A DNA stretch of 64,000 nt from Clostridium_AT stratigraminis (GTDB lineage: Bacteria > Bacillota > Clostridia > Clostridiales > Clostridiaceae). The position numbers and the translations under genes are program-made. The notes below the pieces were generated by a model. That model did no database searches, had not been told where the DNA came from, and saw only the letters and a program-made list of their open reading frames with translations. Below, one piece after another: positions 16,941 to 25,458 of the stretch (position 1 is the first letter of the stretch; each line of letters starts with the position of its first letter). The DNA is taken from assembly GCF_045310675.1 (NCBI RefSeq), contig NZ_JBJHZZ010000012.1:21869-85868 (forward strand), in the 5' to 3' direction.

Positions 16941-17153
16941 TCAATTCCACAAGTCTTTAGTTAATTCTTTAATTATTTTCTTTCGCTTTTCTGTTTCTAT
17001 AATATCAATAGTAATTACATCATCTAAAATGGATAGTACATCTCCCTCTTTAGCCTCTGGAGGTAGTTTAGATTTCTCTATATCAATCATAGTTCTGTCT
17101 TCTTCTTCACATACAGCATAATTTCCTTCAAACCTATCAATTATTACTCTCAT
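16941..17153 (-). CDS. DUF3006 domain protein
   Basis: A 70-residue acidic protein, starting MRVIIDRFEGNYAVCEEED, with the family pattern VIIDRFEGxxAVxE and LPxxAKEGDVL. DUF3006 proteins are commonly encoded next to ComEC-like metallo-beta-lactamase proteins, as here (12-base gap after the gene at 17166-18524). Function is unknown, possibly a regulator or partner of that hydrolase. Confidence 0.85.
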   Translation of the reverse strand: MRVIIDRFEGNYAVCEEEDRTMIDIEKSKLPPEAKEGDVLSILDDVITIDIIETEKRKKIIKELTKDLWN

Positions 17154-17165
17154 TTATATCACTCC

Positions 17166-18524
17166 TTATTGAGGTGGGTGGCAGACACTACAAGGTCCAT
17201 AACCACCAGCTTTTGCATCATCTAAACTTATGGAAATTTTACTTTTACTCAAATATTTACAACCAGCTGCATGATATTTTTTCCCTGAATTTGTTATATA
17301 TACTGTAACACTTTTGTTTTGACTTGGAGCAGGTTTTGGAGCCGGAGTTGGTTTTACAACTACTGGAGTTTGATTATTACTAGAGTTTGAGGTAGAACTT
17401 GATGCAATGCCATTATAGCTTCCTGGCTGAGTATTGAAACTTACATTTTTCCCGTCACTTGTCGCAACAACAGTTCCATTTTCATCTGTTCTATATACAA
17501 CTACACCTTTGTTTTTTAATCTATTTAGAGTCTCTTGAGTAGGATGCCCATAACTATTACCTTTACCAACACTTATTACAGCATACTTTGGGCTTACTTT
17601 GTCTAAAAAGGTTTGGCTAGTAGAAGTTTTACTGCCATGATGTCCTACTTTTAAAACAGTTGCTGATAAATCTAATCCTTTAGATAACATTTGACTCTCA
17701 GAAGTTGCTTCAGCATCTCCTGTTAGAAGAAAAGATGTACTGCCATATGTAAGCTTAATTACTATAGAGTAATCATTAGCATCTTCATAGGCACTTCCGT
17801 TGGGTGCCAAAATAGTAGCCGTTGCATCACCAATTTTAAAAGAACTACCTACTACCGGAGCAGTAAGCTGAAGTCCTTTATTTTTAACGGCGCTTATAAA
17901 ATCTTGAAAAGTCTTTGTATTTGCAGTCTGCTTTGGGAAGTATACTTTTCCAACTTTAAATGAATTTATTATATAATCCATACTTCCAATATGATCTTCA
18001 TGTGCATGAGTGCCTACAACAACATCTAAAGCTTTTACTCCTTGACTATCTAAATAAGTCTTAATAGTTTGAGCATCTCCGGTATTACCAGCATCTATAA
18101 GCATAGATGAATTACCCTGCTGTACCAATATACTATCTGCTTGTCCTACATTAATAAAATGTACTTTGAGTTGTCCATTAACTAATGTTGTGTTATTTGA
18201 GGATTCATTAGAAACAGGCTTAGAATCGTTGTTTGTCTTAGCATCTGCAGCTGATGAATTTTTTGTTTCATTACTCTTTGAATTCTCTACATTAGATCCA
18301 GTTGCATTTTTACCAGCTGAGGTTTGAATAGAATTATTATTTGAGCAGCTAACTCCTGAGACTATAATAAAAAACAACAAGGCAAATATTCCAGAAGGTA
18401 TTGCTCTAATTTTTTTAGTAAATTTATGATTTTTCCGCATTAAAAAAATACCTAAAGGTGCAAACAAGATTAAAGCTGTCCAAATAAACCAATTACTATT
18501 ATAAAACTTTTGTTTATCGCTCAT
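17166..18524 (-). CDS. ComEC/Rec2-type metallo-beta-lactamase hydrolase, membrane anchored
   Basis: A 452-residue protein. Two hydrophobic segments (residues about 10-25 and 42-60) precede a Ser/Asn-rich linker. The metallo-beta-lactamase domain has VDVVVGTHAHEDHIGSMDYI-like HxHxDH (near residue 175), a GDAE metal ligand and LKVGHHGSKTSTS. The domain is of the ComEC C-terminal type, thought to cut DNA at the outer face. After a Pro-rich linker the last 45 residues form a small Cys domain (YITNSGKKYHAAGCKYL, then CSVCHPP), like domains found on secreted nucleases. It probably acts outside the membrane on DNA or phosphoesters. Coupled with DUF3006. Confidence 0.9.
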   Translation of the reverse strand: MSDKQKFYNSNWFIWTALILFAPLGIFLMRKNHKFTKKIRAIPSGIFALLFFIIVSGVSCSNNNSIQTSAGKNATGSNVENSKSNETKNSSAADAKTNNDSKPVSNESSNNTTLVNGQLKVHFINVGQADSILVQQGNSSMLIDAGNTGDAQTIKTYLDSQGVKALDVVVGTHAHEDHIGSMDYIINSFKVGKVYFPKQTANTKTFQDFISAVKNKGLQLTAPVVGSSFKIGDATATILAPNGSAYEDANDYSIVIKLTYGSTSFLLTGDAEATSESQMLSKGLDLSATVLKVGHHGSKTSTSQTFLDKVSPKYAVISVGKGNSYGHPTQETLNRLKNKGVVVYRTDENGTVVATSDGKNVSFNTQPGSYNGIASSSTSNSSNNQTPVVVKPTPAPKPAPSQNKSVTVYITNSGKKYHAAGCKYLSKSKISISLDDAKAGGYGPCSVCHPPQ

Positions 18525-18900
18525 TATTATCCTCCTAACCTATAAATTATCAAATAATTTACTATTTCAACAAAAAAATTGAAATTCCTTCTTTTTACAG
18601 AAAAAAAGAGCTTAACGCTCTATTTAAGCCTTATATTATTATCTATTTACATCTTCCAAAACTAAAAGTTGCGAGATAAACCACTGTAGCTATCAACTTT
18701 TTAAACTCATAACAAATTTAGAATGTGGTAGAAATTTAATATGGTATCTTTTACCTATAATCATTAATTGTGGTAAAGCCACGTACTACGCTACTTTTTA
18801 CAAGTTAGCATTACATTTATACAACTTAAGGAATAAAAACGCCAATAAAATGCCCGTGATCATAATGGTCACAGGCTACTTAACAATGGATTATATTTGA
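18525..18900. other. Gap with hairpins, no gene seen
   Basis: Holds three hairpins: AGAGC/GCTCT at 18607-18621 with a minus-strand run of T, a repeat with arms AAAGTTG and CAACTTT near 18665-18702, and GCC-GTGA/TCAC-GGC at 18852-18876, which is a plausible terminator for the gene ending at 18901. No convincing reading frame. Confidence 0.5.
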
Positions 18901-19134
18901 CTATCTATTTTTCTTTTTAGCCTTGTCAATTAGTGGTCGTAAGAGGTAAAAATTAATAACTTCAATAACAATTCCTCCACCAATTGAAATAACTAACATT
19001 ACTAAAAATATAGCAACAATGTCCATATAATTTTTCACAGATAAAGAGTATGAAAAATAAATCGTAAACGCTATGCTAAAAAAAATCCAATAAACAATGC
19101 TTTTTTTAATGAAAGACATAAATTTACTATTCAT
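18901..19134 (-). CDS. Small two-helix membrane protein
   Basis: A 77-residue protein with two hydrophobic helices (residues about 12-30 and 36-58) and a basic tail (DKAKKKNR). It has an ATG preceded by GAGGTGGAT, a good ribosome binding site. I do not recognise the family. It stands alone between two spacers with terminators. Confidence 0.6.
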   Translation of the reverse strand: MNSKFMSFIKKSIVYWIFFSIAFTIYFSYSLSVKNYMDIVAIFLVMLVISIGGGIVIEVINFYLLRPLIDKAKKKNR

Positions 19135-19319
19135 AAATCCACCTCATATAATACTGTAATGTGATTAATAATAATACGGTTCTCCTTATCATTACCAAGA
19201 TCAATTTTTTGTTTACATGCTTCGAAAAGATTATTGTGCAAAATAAAATTTTCATGCAAATTTTTATATAAGAAAGCTAGTTGAACTATATTATATTATC
19301 GAGCCACTACATTACTTCA

Positions 19320-20696
19320 TCAAGTTCTCAATCTTCTAAAAGGAAAAATCTTTCTTTCCCCTATTTCGGGATGCCTGCTGAGAAAAATAAAAAACCAACT
19401 TGTTAGTATGATACCTTTCATTACACTGCTGAGGCTTATGCTCCACCAAACCCCGGACAAACCCATTCCTGCTGATAATAATAATGCACCTGGAATTCTC
19501 AAGGTATTAAAAACAATACCATTTAGTGAAGGCGGTACTGTTATTCCAAGTCCATTAAAAGCTCCTGCAGTGGTTATTTCTATGCACATAAAAAATTGTG
19601 AAACCCCAAGTATTCTAAGATATACTATTCCTTCTTTTACAACATTCTTCTCCCGTATAAAAATGGAGAAAATTGGTCCAGGTAAGAATATTAAGAGGCT
19701 TGACGTTATTAATCCTATAACAGAAATAATGCCTATGGCTGTAAAATATCCCTTATAAATTCTATCCCACTTTTTCGCACCAAAGTTTTGACCCACAAAA
19801 GCGGCTAAAGCTGTTTGAAAGCCTCCAGCGGTCATCCAGGATATGGACTCTATTTGTGAACCCACACTTTGCACTGCAATAGGTGTAGGCCCCCAATTGG
19901 AAAGTATTCTCGCAATTATCATAGCTATTAACGTAAAGGCTCCACTTTGCAGCGATACAGGCAATCCAAATGTTACTATCTTGTTCATATGTTTCCAGTC
20001 TGGTATTTGTAGAAAATTAATTCCTTTAAAGTAATTAGTTCTTTTCAATATAACAAAAATATAGATTGATGTTGCAACAAATTGGGCAAATATAGTTGCA
20101 ATAGCTGCTCCGGCAACCTCAAGCCTTGGGAAAGGCCCTATTCCTAATATTAGGAAGGGGTCCAGCGTTATTGCAATTGCCAGCCCTATAGTGTTGATTA
20201 AAAAAGGCGTCCTGCTGTCTCCATGTCCATTAAAAATAGCTGTAAGTACAGGAGGCAAAAAGAAAAACACCATACCAAGTGATATTATCCCTAGAAAACT
20301 TGATGCATTGTTTATAATATCATCGCTCTTAAGATTAAAAAAACCTATAAACTGTCTTCTAAATATGAATATAGAAACACCATAAAGCAGTGCTAAAATC
20401 ACAGTAAGCTGCAATGAATGTCTTATATAGCTTTTAGTTTCCTCTGCATCCTTCTTTCCTACTGATTGTGCTATTCCAACTGCAGCACCTATTTGCGGAA
20501 TGGTTATGAAAGCAAAGGCAAACCAGGTAAAAAATCCCGCAGTTCCAACAGCTGTAACAGCTCTTGAGCCTAAAATTCCAACCCATAGCATGTCCGCCAA
20601 ATTGTAGGCCATTTGTATAAATGATGTTCCCATAATAGGCAGTGCTAAAATTATTAATTTCTTTAAAATCTTTCCCTCTGTCAAATTCGTATTCAA
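19320..20696 (-). CDS. MATE family efflux transporter (MepA/DinF-like)
   Basis: A 458-residue inner-membrane exporter with about 12 hydrophobic helices. N-terminal motifs include LALPIMGTSFIQMAYNLADM and WVGILGSRAVTAVGTAG, with GHGDSRTPFLINTIG mid-way and QNFGAKKWDRI, all typical of MATE transporters. Such proteins export drugs or cations using Na+ or H+ gradients. Translation seems to begin at a TTG (20696) behind GGGAGA. Upstream lies a structured leader with a terminator (20795-20916), which suggests riboswitch control. Confidence 0.92.
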   Translation of the reverse strand: MNTNLTEGKILKKLIILALPIMGTSFIQMAYNLADMLWVGILGSRAVTAVGTAGFFTWFAFAFITIPQIGAAVGIAQSVGKKDAEETKSYIRHSLQLTVILALLYGVSIFIFRRQFIGFFNLKSDDIINNASSFLGIISLGMVFFFLPPVLTAIFNGHGDSRTPFLINTIGLAIAITLDPFLILGIGPFPRLEVAGAAIATIFAQFVATSIYIFVILKRTNYFKGINFLQIPDWKHMNKIVTFGLPVSLQSGAFTLIAMIIARILSNWGPTPIAVQSVGSQIESISWMTAGGFQTALAAFVGQNFGAKKWDRIYKGYFTAIGIISVIGLITSSLLIFLPGPIFSIFIREKNVVKEGIVYLRILGVSQFFMCIEITTAGAFNGLGITVPPSLNGIVFNTLRIPGALLLSAGMGLSGVWWSISLSSVMKGIILTSWFFIFLSRHPEIGERKIFPFRRLRT

Positions 20697-20794
20697 AATT
20701 TAATATCTCCCTTAAGTACACTGAAAATTAATTCAGCTTAAAATGCTTATTCAATTATAGCATACTTAATAATATATACCTATTTTTTCAAATA

Positions 20795-20916
20795 AAAATC
20801 TTATTACCTTAAGATAAGAACCCTTAGCGAGACGCCGCTTATGGTCACATGGGTGCTTTAGCTCTCTTCTTAAGCCAAAGCGAACTGGAGTAGTTTGTTC
20901 GAAGGTTACTGTAATC
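20795..20916 (-). ncRNA. Riboswitch-like leader of the MATE gene (candidate guanidine-IV/mepA motif)
   Basis: Between a promoter and the MATE gene, the minus-strand RNA can form a hairpin with arms CGAAC and GTTCG (20882-20902). A P1 stem pairs CTTAAGA-AGA (20874-20865) with TCT-TCTTAAG (20819-20808), enclosing a hairpin with CGCT/AGCG. The 3' arm of P1 overlaps the 5' arm of an A/U-rich terminator (20819-20799) followed by five T, so the two folds exclude each other. Guanidine-IV (mepA motif) riboswitches control MATE exporters in Clostridia by transcription termination. Class assignment rests on context, not on a covariance match. Confidence 0.5.
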
Positions 20917-20922
20917 TCAACT

Positions 20923-20952
20923 ATAATATTTAAAACTCATTCTATTTTACAA
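20923..20952 (-). promoter_or_regulatory. Promoter for the MATE leader
   Basis: Minus strand TTGTAA (20952-20947) and TATTAT (20928-20923) with 18-base spacing, placing the start near 20915, just before the structured leader. Sequence matches are fair, not perfect. Confidence 0.5.
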
Positions 20953-20959
20953 AATTATA

Positions 20960-21934
20960 TTAAAAAGTTATGATAACATTCCCTATTTTTTGACCAGTTG
21001 CAACATAATTATATGCCTCATGGATTTTATCCAACGGATATCTTCTATCTATCACTGGCTTGAATCTTTGTTTTTCAATTAAGTCTTTAATAAAAAGTAT
21101 AGTCCCCTTTATATCTGTTGGAACTGGAAATATGACTTTTTTACTACAAATTTTAGACGTAATGAATGCTAAGAAAAGATTCTGTGCCATATAACCTAAT
21201 TCTGTTGATATATAAACGCCATCTGGCTGCAACAATGGTTTGCATTTAGCAAATGAGCTTTTTCCGACTGAATCAAAAATGAAATGATATTCTTGAGTAT
21301 CTTGAGTAAAATCTTCTTTTGTATAATCAATTACTTTATCAGCACCTAAAGATTTTACTAATTCTATGTTCTCTGTACTACTTACAGCAGTAACATAAGT
21401 ATCAAAGTATTTTAGAAATTGTACAAGTGATGAACCAATTGCTCCCGTTCCGCCATTAACGAGAACCTTTTGGCCGCTTCTAAGGTTCACTTTATTGATA
21501 CAGTTATAAGCATAATGAGCACCTTCAAGACTAGCTGCAGCCTCCTCATAGGTTAATTCATTCGGTATTATAGCTACTGCTTTATCTTCAGATACCGTCA
21601 TATATTGTGCATGAGATCCTAACCCAGTATCATTAAATCCAAAAACCCTATCACCGATTTTAAAATTTGTTACACTTTTGCCCACAAATTCAATTTGCCC
21701 GGCAAAATCCGTTCCCGTAATTGTAGAATCTGGCTTTAACAACCCAGTAAAAAATCTCATTATGAATGGTTTTCCCGAAAGTATTGCGCAATCTGTTCTA
21801 TTTACAGTTGTTGCATATACTCTTATTAAAATCTCATTATCCTTAGGAGAAGGCACGTCAACTTCTTTCAGTTTAAATACATCAGATGACCCGTATTCTG
21901 TCCGTGTAATTGCTTTCATTTTATTTAATTTCAT
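20960..21934 (-). CDS. NAD(P)-dependent MDR oxidoreductase (quinone reductase-like)
   Basis: A 324-residue medium-chain dehydrogenase/reductase. It shows GTDFAGQIEFVGKSVTNFKI, GDRVFGF and the nucleotide-binding motif VLVNGGTGAIGSSLVQFLK, then SLGADKVIDYTKED. The zinc ligands of alcohol dehydrogenases are absent, so it belongs to the zinc-free quinone or enone reductases. It stands alone with its own start and a GAGGT site. The substrate is unknown. Confidence 0.9.
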   Translation of the reverse strand: MKLNKMKAITRTEYGSSDVFKLKEVDVPSPKDNEILIRVYATTVNRTDCAILSGKPFIMRFFTGLLKPDSTITGTDFAGQIEFVGKSVTNFKIGDRVFGFNDTGLGSHAQYMTVSEDKAVAIIPNELTYEEAAASLEGAHYAYNCINKVNLRSGQKVLVNGGTGAIGSSLVQFLKYFDTYVTAVSSTENIELVKSLGADKVIDYTKEDFTQDTQEYHFIFDSVGKSSFAKCKPLLQPDGVYISTELGYMAQNLFLAFITSKICSKKVIFPVPTDIKGTILFIKDLIEKQRFKPVIDRRYPLDKIHEAYNYVATGQKIGNVIITF

Positions 21935-22459
21935 CTTTTTCTACCTCTCTTTTATTTTAATGATTTTTTCCATTTTTCCATCTCCTTAAAATAACTTTGA
22001 ATTATCCTTTGAAACTATTAAAATCATTATATAATTTAAAGAAAATATAATCAGTGTTTGTGAGAAAATTTTACAAATGCTTAACCGGAATTTAACCAAA
22101 GGTAAATTTCTGTTAAGCTTATATCTCCAACCCCTCTAAAAATAAAAACTCCCGCTTATACACTCAATACAAGCAAGAGTTTTTCTATAAGAATAATATA
22201 TATTTAAATTATTTTTATACATCTTTTTCTATAAAATGTATTCTATATTTCTTTCGATTCTAGTTAGAGCCACTAGACCCAGCTTATTACCGTCCACCTA
22301 ATTTCTTAACTGCAATAGCAGCCTCGCAAATGAAACTACCCTGGGGTGCTAGGAAGCAGCTGGAAGTATGCTCTTTACTAATAACTTATTAAATGCAAAT
22401 GGTACTTTTAATAGAGAACAATCATAATCTGATAAGTAGTATAAAAGGAGGCCTTTATA
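21935..22459. other. Gap with an orphan terminator
   Basis: Arms AAACTC-GCTT and AAGC-GAGTTT form a hairpin at 22145-22183, with T-runs on both strands, but no known gene ends here. It may mark the end of a small RNA. Further on, around 22310-22345, the minus strand reads a short protein-like tail, EAAIAVKKLGGR and stop, without a start. Nothing else is recognised. Confidence 0.4.
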
Positions 22460-23182
22460 ATGTATTGCCCATTCCTTAATTACAGAACATTATGTCCTAT
22501 TAAATACCATAGGCTTGATCCCATGTATAAAGCCGATAATAGCTTTAGAAAACTAGATCCCCCAGTGTCAGTTACAACAACGAATATACAAAATTCAAGT
22601 AGTGAAATAAATGAAAATCTTTTAATACCCGTGTTTCATGGCTCAGCAAATCCTCAAATCCTATCGTATATCAACAATAATGTAAAAAATGATATTCTAG
22701 AATTTAAAAATCAGATGGAAGCCGCTGCAAAAGAGCATGCAAGAGTTTTAAAATTACAGGGAAAGCAACCTGATCCCTTCCAAATTGCCACAACCTATTC
22801 AGTAACTTATAATAAAAACTACATCTTAAGTTTCTCAATTTTTTTTCAGGAATACTTTAGTGGAAAACATAATGATATAAGAACCTCATACAACTATGAT
22901 CTTAGAACTGGTAACTCTATTAGCCTAGGAGATTTGTTCAGGCAAGGAGTTGATTATTTAGCCACATTAAATAAAATTGCTAAGCAGCAGCTTCAAACAA
23001 ATTATCCGAGTATCGCAGCCAATTTTAAAGGAATTGCAAAAGATCAACCCTTCTATTTAGATAATAATGCTCTGGTTATATATCCTAGATTCAACGAAAT
23101 TGCTCCTGTGGTGTCTGCTATACCTCTTATAAGGATTCCCTTCACAAATATTAGCAATATTTTAAAACCTCATTTTGTATAA
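22460..23182 (+). CDS. DUF3298/RsiV-like protein
   Basis: A 240-residue protein with an AAAGGAGG site before ATG. The central part (LLIPVFHGSANPQILSYINN) and the C-terminal part (YNYDLRTGNSISLGDLFRQG, then FTNISNIL) match the DUF4163/DUF3298 arrangement found in RsiV, an anti-sigma factor that binds lysozyme. Here there is no transmembrane anchor or anti-sigma N-terminus: the protein starts MYCPFLNYRTLCPIKYHRLD. It may therefore be a spore or surface protein. Assignment rests on the C-terminal pattern. Confidence 0.75.
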   Translation: MYCPFLNYRTLCPIKYHRLDPMYKADNSFRKLDPPVSVTTTNIQNSSSEINENLLIPVFHGSANPQILSYINNNVKNDILEFKNQMEAAAKEHARVLKLQGKQPDPFQIATTYSVTYNKNYILSFSIFFQEYFSGKHNDIRTSYNYDLRTGNSISLGDLFRQGVDYLATLNKIAKQQLQTNYPSIAANFKGIAKDQPFYLDNNALVIYPRFNEIAPVVSAIPLIRIPFTNISNILKPHFV

Positions 23183-23285
23183 CCAAACTATAAAGCCTCA
23201 AATTATAGAGAACTAAATAATTTAAAATAAAAATAAGTATACAATATTTAAACATTTATTTACTATCATTGCTGCCTATGACATA

Positions 23286-23339
23286 TTTAAAAGCCCTTAA
23301 TGCAATTAATTGCAATAGGGGCTTTTAAAGTGGATACTT
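23286..23339. terminator. Bidirectional terminator between convergent genes
   Basis: Arms TTTAAAAGCCC and GGGGCTTTTAAA flank a loop containing GCAATTAATTGC. It lies between the RsiV-like gene (plus) and the DUF4397 gene (minus), and serves both. Confidence 0.75.
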
Positions 23340-23353
23340 ATTTTAATAGAGCT

Positions 23354-24034
23354 TTAGTAAATAGTAGGAACGGGATTCGCTTCATTTTGTTGCCTTGGTT
23401 CAGTTAATAGTACAGCTTCTAAAGGTGGAGATTGTCCAAATAGGCCTACAGCGTAAATAGTGTAAAAGGTATCCTCGTTCAGTCTAACATTTGGAACTGT
23501 CAAAGCTGTATTATCGGTTCCGGCAACATTTACTTTAAAGGTATAGGTTCCTGCTGGAATACATGCATAGTCAGTAATCCCTTTATAAGAAACATTATTA
23601 AACACTTTAGTACCATCTGCTAGTAAAATATCAACTGCCGGTGCGTTTGGAGAAAGATGAACAAATCTTACGCAAGGTCTACCAAATTTTTGACCCATTA
23701 TAGGTTCAGGGATAGGATATAAGCTAATATTAGGCAGTGTTCCTATTACAGCCACATTAAATATGCTATTTTCTGGAATACTTACAGTTGTATTGATAAC
23801 AGGGTTCGTCATATTTCCTGAAGGGTAAACCTTTATATTATAGGTGCCTGCAGAAACCGGCAAATATTCGGATACTTTCTTATAAGAAAGATTCTTTACA
23901 AGCATGTTTCCATTAGCATAAACATCTACAGCAGGAGCATTAGGAGAAGCATGGAATATTCTAATGTAGGAATTCATTTGTTGAGCTCTGTAATTTTCGT
24001 CAATCCTTTTATTATAGTATGGACTGTAGTACAT
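23354..24034 (-). CDS. Protein with two DUF4397 domains
   Basis: A 226-residue protein made of two tandem DUF4397 repeats. Each contains xRxxHxSPNAPAVD: IRIFHASPNAPAVDVYANG near residue 25 and VRFVHLSPNAPAVDILLADG near 125, followed by a GTY-x-KV strand. This is a beta-sandwich of unknown function often found on cell or spore surfaces. No signal peptide is seen: it starts MYYSPYYNKRIDENYRAQQM, a Tyr-rich start reminiscent of spore coat or exosporium proteins (inference). Good GGAGA site before ATG. Confidence 0.85.
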   Translation of the reverse strand: MYYSPYYNKRIDENYRAQQMNSYIRIFHASPNAPAVDVYANGNMLVKNLSYKKVSEYLPVSAGTYNIKVYPSGNMTNPVINTTVSIPENSIFNVAVIGTLPNISLYPIPEPIMGQKFGRPCVRFVHLSPNAPAVDILLADGTKVFNNVSYKGITDYACIPAGTYTFKVNVAGTDNTALTVPNVRLNEDTFYTIYAVGLFGQSPPLEAVLLTEPRQQNEANPVPTIY

Positions 24035-24371
24035 AACCTTTCTCCTTTTTATTTTTAACCAATACCATACTATGAAACAGGTCTCTTAATGTTGATTAGT
24101 AAATGGATAATATAAGGAATATAAAACTTGAAAAATTAAGCCCTCCCAGAAATTAGGAAAGGCAAAAATAGTTAGATATTAAATTATTTGTATAAACCTT
24201 AAGGCACCTCTACATTTCTTGCTTAAGAAGGTCAACCTTCTTTTCTATGATTGCTGCTGCAGCTGCACAAGCTGCGATGCAGGTCGAAGTGTTTATGATA
24301 ATAGAGGAATTTTGGTGCTTTAGTAATCTTATTATATTAACCTTACCTGGATATACTAATATCCGAGGAGC
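24035..24371. other. Gap between divergent genes
   Basis: Contains the control regions of the DUF4397 and ferritin-like genes. A GC-richer stretch near 24245-24290 reads as Ala-rich peptide on both strands but has no start codon or ribosome site. I see no gene. Confidence 0.4.
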
Positions 24372-24809
24372 GTGATGAATATGAATGGAAATACCGAATT
24401 ATTAAACTTCGTTTTTCAAAACTCACAAATGGGAGTGGACACAATCAAACAATTGATGGATATAGTTAAAGATGAGAACTTTAAAAAGTATTTAGAGTCT
24501 CAATTTAACGAATATAAGCAAATACATTTAGCCGCCCAAAAAGCACTTAATGAAAATGGGCAAGATGAAAAAGGTATTAACGCATTGGATAAAATAAAAA
24601 CTTATTTGATGATTAATATGCAAACTATGACCGATAAAACACCCTCACATATTTCCGAAATGCTAATCATTGGAAGTAACATGGGTATTATTGATGCAGT
24701 TAAAAAGCTTAAAAAGTATAAGGACGCAGAAGAAGATATTATAAAACTGATGGAAAAATTGCTTAAGTTTGAAGAGGATAATGTTCAGCAATTAAAACAG
24801 TTTCTCTAA
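24372..24809 (+). CDS. Ferritin-like four-helix protein
   Basis: A 145-residue, almost wholly helical protein with a GAGGAGCG site before the start. Helix pairs separated by a short loop (residues 1-60 and 80-145) and scattered Glu/His (EYKQIHLAAQ, EEDNVQQLKQ) resemble DUF2383-type ferritin-like or rubrerythrin-like bundles. The two ExxH motifs of true iron enzymes are not clear, so metal binding is unproven. It is followed directly by a recombinase-like relic and a hairpin terminator. Confidence 0.6.
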   Translation: MMNMNGNTELLNFVFQNSQMGVDTIKQLMDIVKDENFKKYLESQFNEYKQIHLAAQKALNENGQDEKGINALDKIKTYLMINMQTMTDKTPSHISEMLIIGSNMGIIDAVKKLKKYKDAEEDIIKLMEKLLKFEEDNVQQLKQFL

Positions 24810-24811
24810 TA

Positions 24812-24905
24812 TTCACCGTGGAATTCAAGCCCGGCGTATCGGTGGCTGCGGAAGGATAACCACAAAAAACGAGTAAGGCACTCTATTAAATTGACGTAGG
24901 GTGCC
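24812..24905 (+). pseudogene. 3' relic of a recombinase-like gene plus its terminator, copy A
   Basis: Right after the ferritin-like stop, the plus strand reads FTVEFKPGVSVAAEG and stop (24812-24859), then a hairpin with arms GGCACTCTA and TAGGGTGCC (24877-24905). The same arrangement, with FTVEFNFDVTENVEE and the same hairpin at the same distance, occurs at 38691-38785. The shared C-terminus resembles the end of large serine recombinases, which is a tentative guess. Confidence 0.5.
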
Positions 24906-24913
24906 ATTTTGCA

Positions 24914-25384
24914 TTAGTTCAATATTGCAATTCCAATATTCAAATATGTAGCAAAAAGAATCCAAAGCAGATAAGGAATCAACAGATATCCAGCCACTTT
25001 ATTAATCTTGTAAAACTTTATGGTAGTCATGAAAACCAAAACATCCAGTATAAGAATAACTAAGACAGATATCCAATGCCACCCTAAGCGGAAAAATACT
25101 ACCGGCCAGAGGAAATTAACAAACAACTGTACCCAATATAAAGTGATTGCTTCTTTGCGATCAAGTGTATCTGGCGATTGATAAATCATATATACTGCAA
25201 TCCCCATCAGTAGATAAAGTATGGGCCAAATGACGCCGAAAATCCATCCCGGCGGCGATAAGGTAGGTTTCACTAGCGATGTATAGATTTGCCCTGTGTT
25301 GCCTGAAAACAAGCTGCTTAGAACACCTATTAGCTCTGTAATAAGTACAATAACAAGAAGTTGGAACCAGTTTATCTTTTTCAT
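24914..25384 (-). CDS. tspO: TspO/MBR family membrane protein
   Basis: A 156-residue protein with five hydrophobic helices, rich in Trp. The family signature is clear: LVKPTLSPPGWIFGVIWPIL near residue 40, then YWVQLFVNFLWPVVFF and RLGWHW. TspO binds tetrapyrroles and related ligands in the membrane. It is third in a short operon after the flavodoxin-like and SDR genes, all richer in GC than the surrounding DNA, which suggests shared transfer. Confidence 0.95.
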   Translation of the reverse strand: MKKINWFQLLVIVLITELIGVLSSLFSGNTGQIYTSLVKPTLSPPGWIFGVIWPILYLLMGIAVYMIYQSPDTLDRKEAITLYWVQLFVNFLWPVVFFRLGWHWISVLVILILDVLVFMTTIKFYKINKVAGYLLIPYLLWILFATYLNIGIAILN

Positions 25385-25458
25385 TTAAAACATTCACCCC
25401 CGTATTATTATATGCGGGTTGTGCTTCGCTTATTTGTTTGGTTATTAGGTCTCTATTT

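Noticed and set aside
20434..20721. 95-codon minus-strand frame with ATG
   Set aside because: It overlaps the MATE gene in another frame; the MATE frame has full membrane helices and family motifs.
24230..24300. Ala-rich reading frames
   Set aside because: Open on both strands but without start codon or ribosome site; probably chance in a GC-richer patch.
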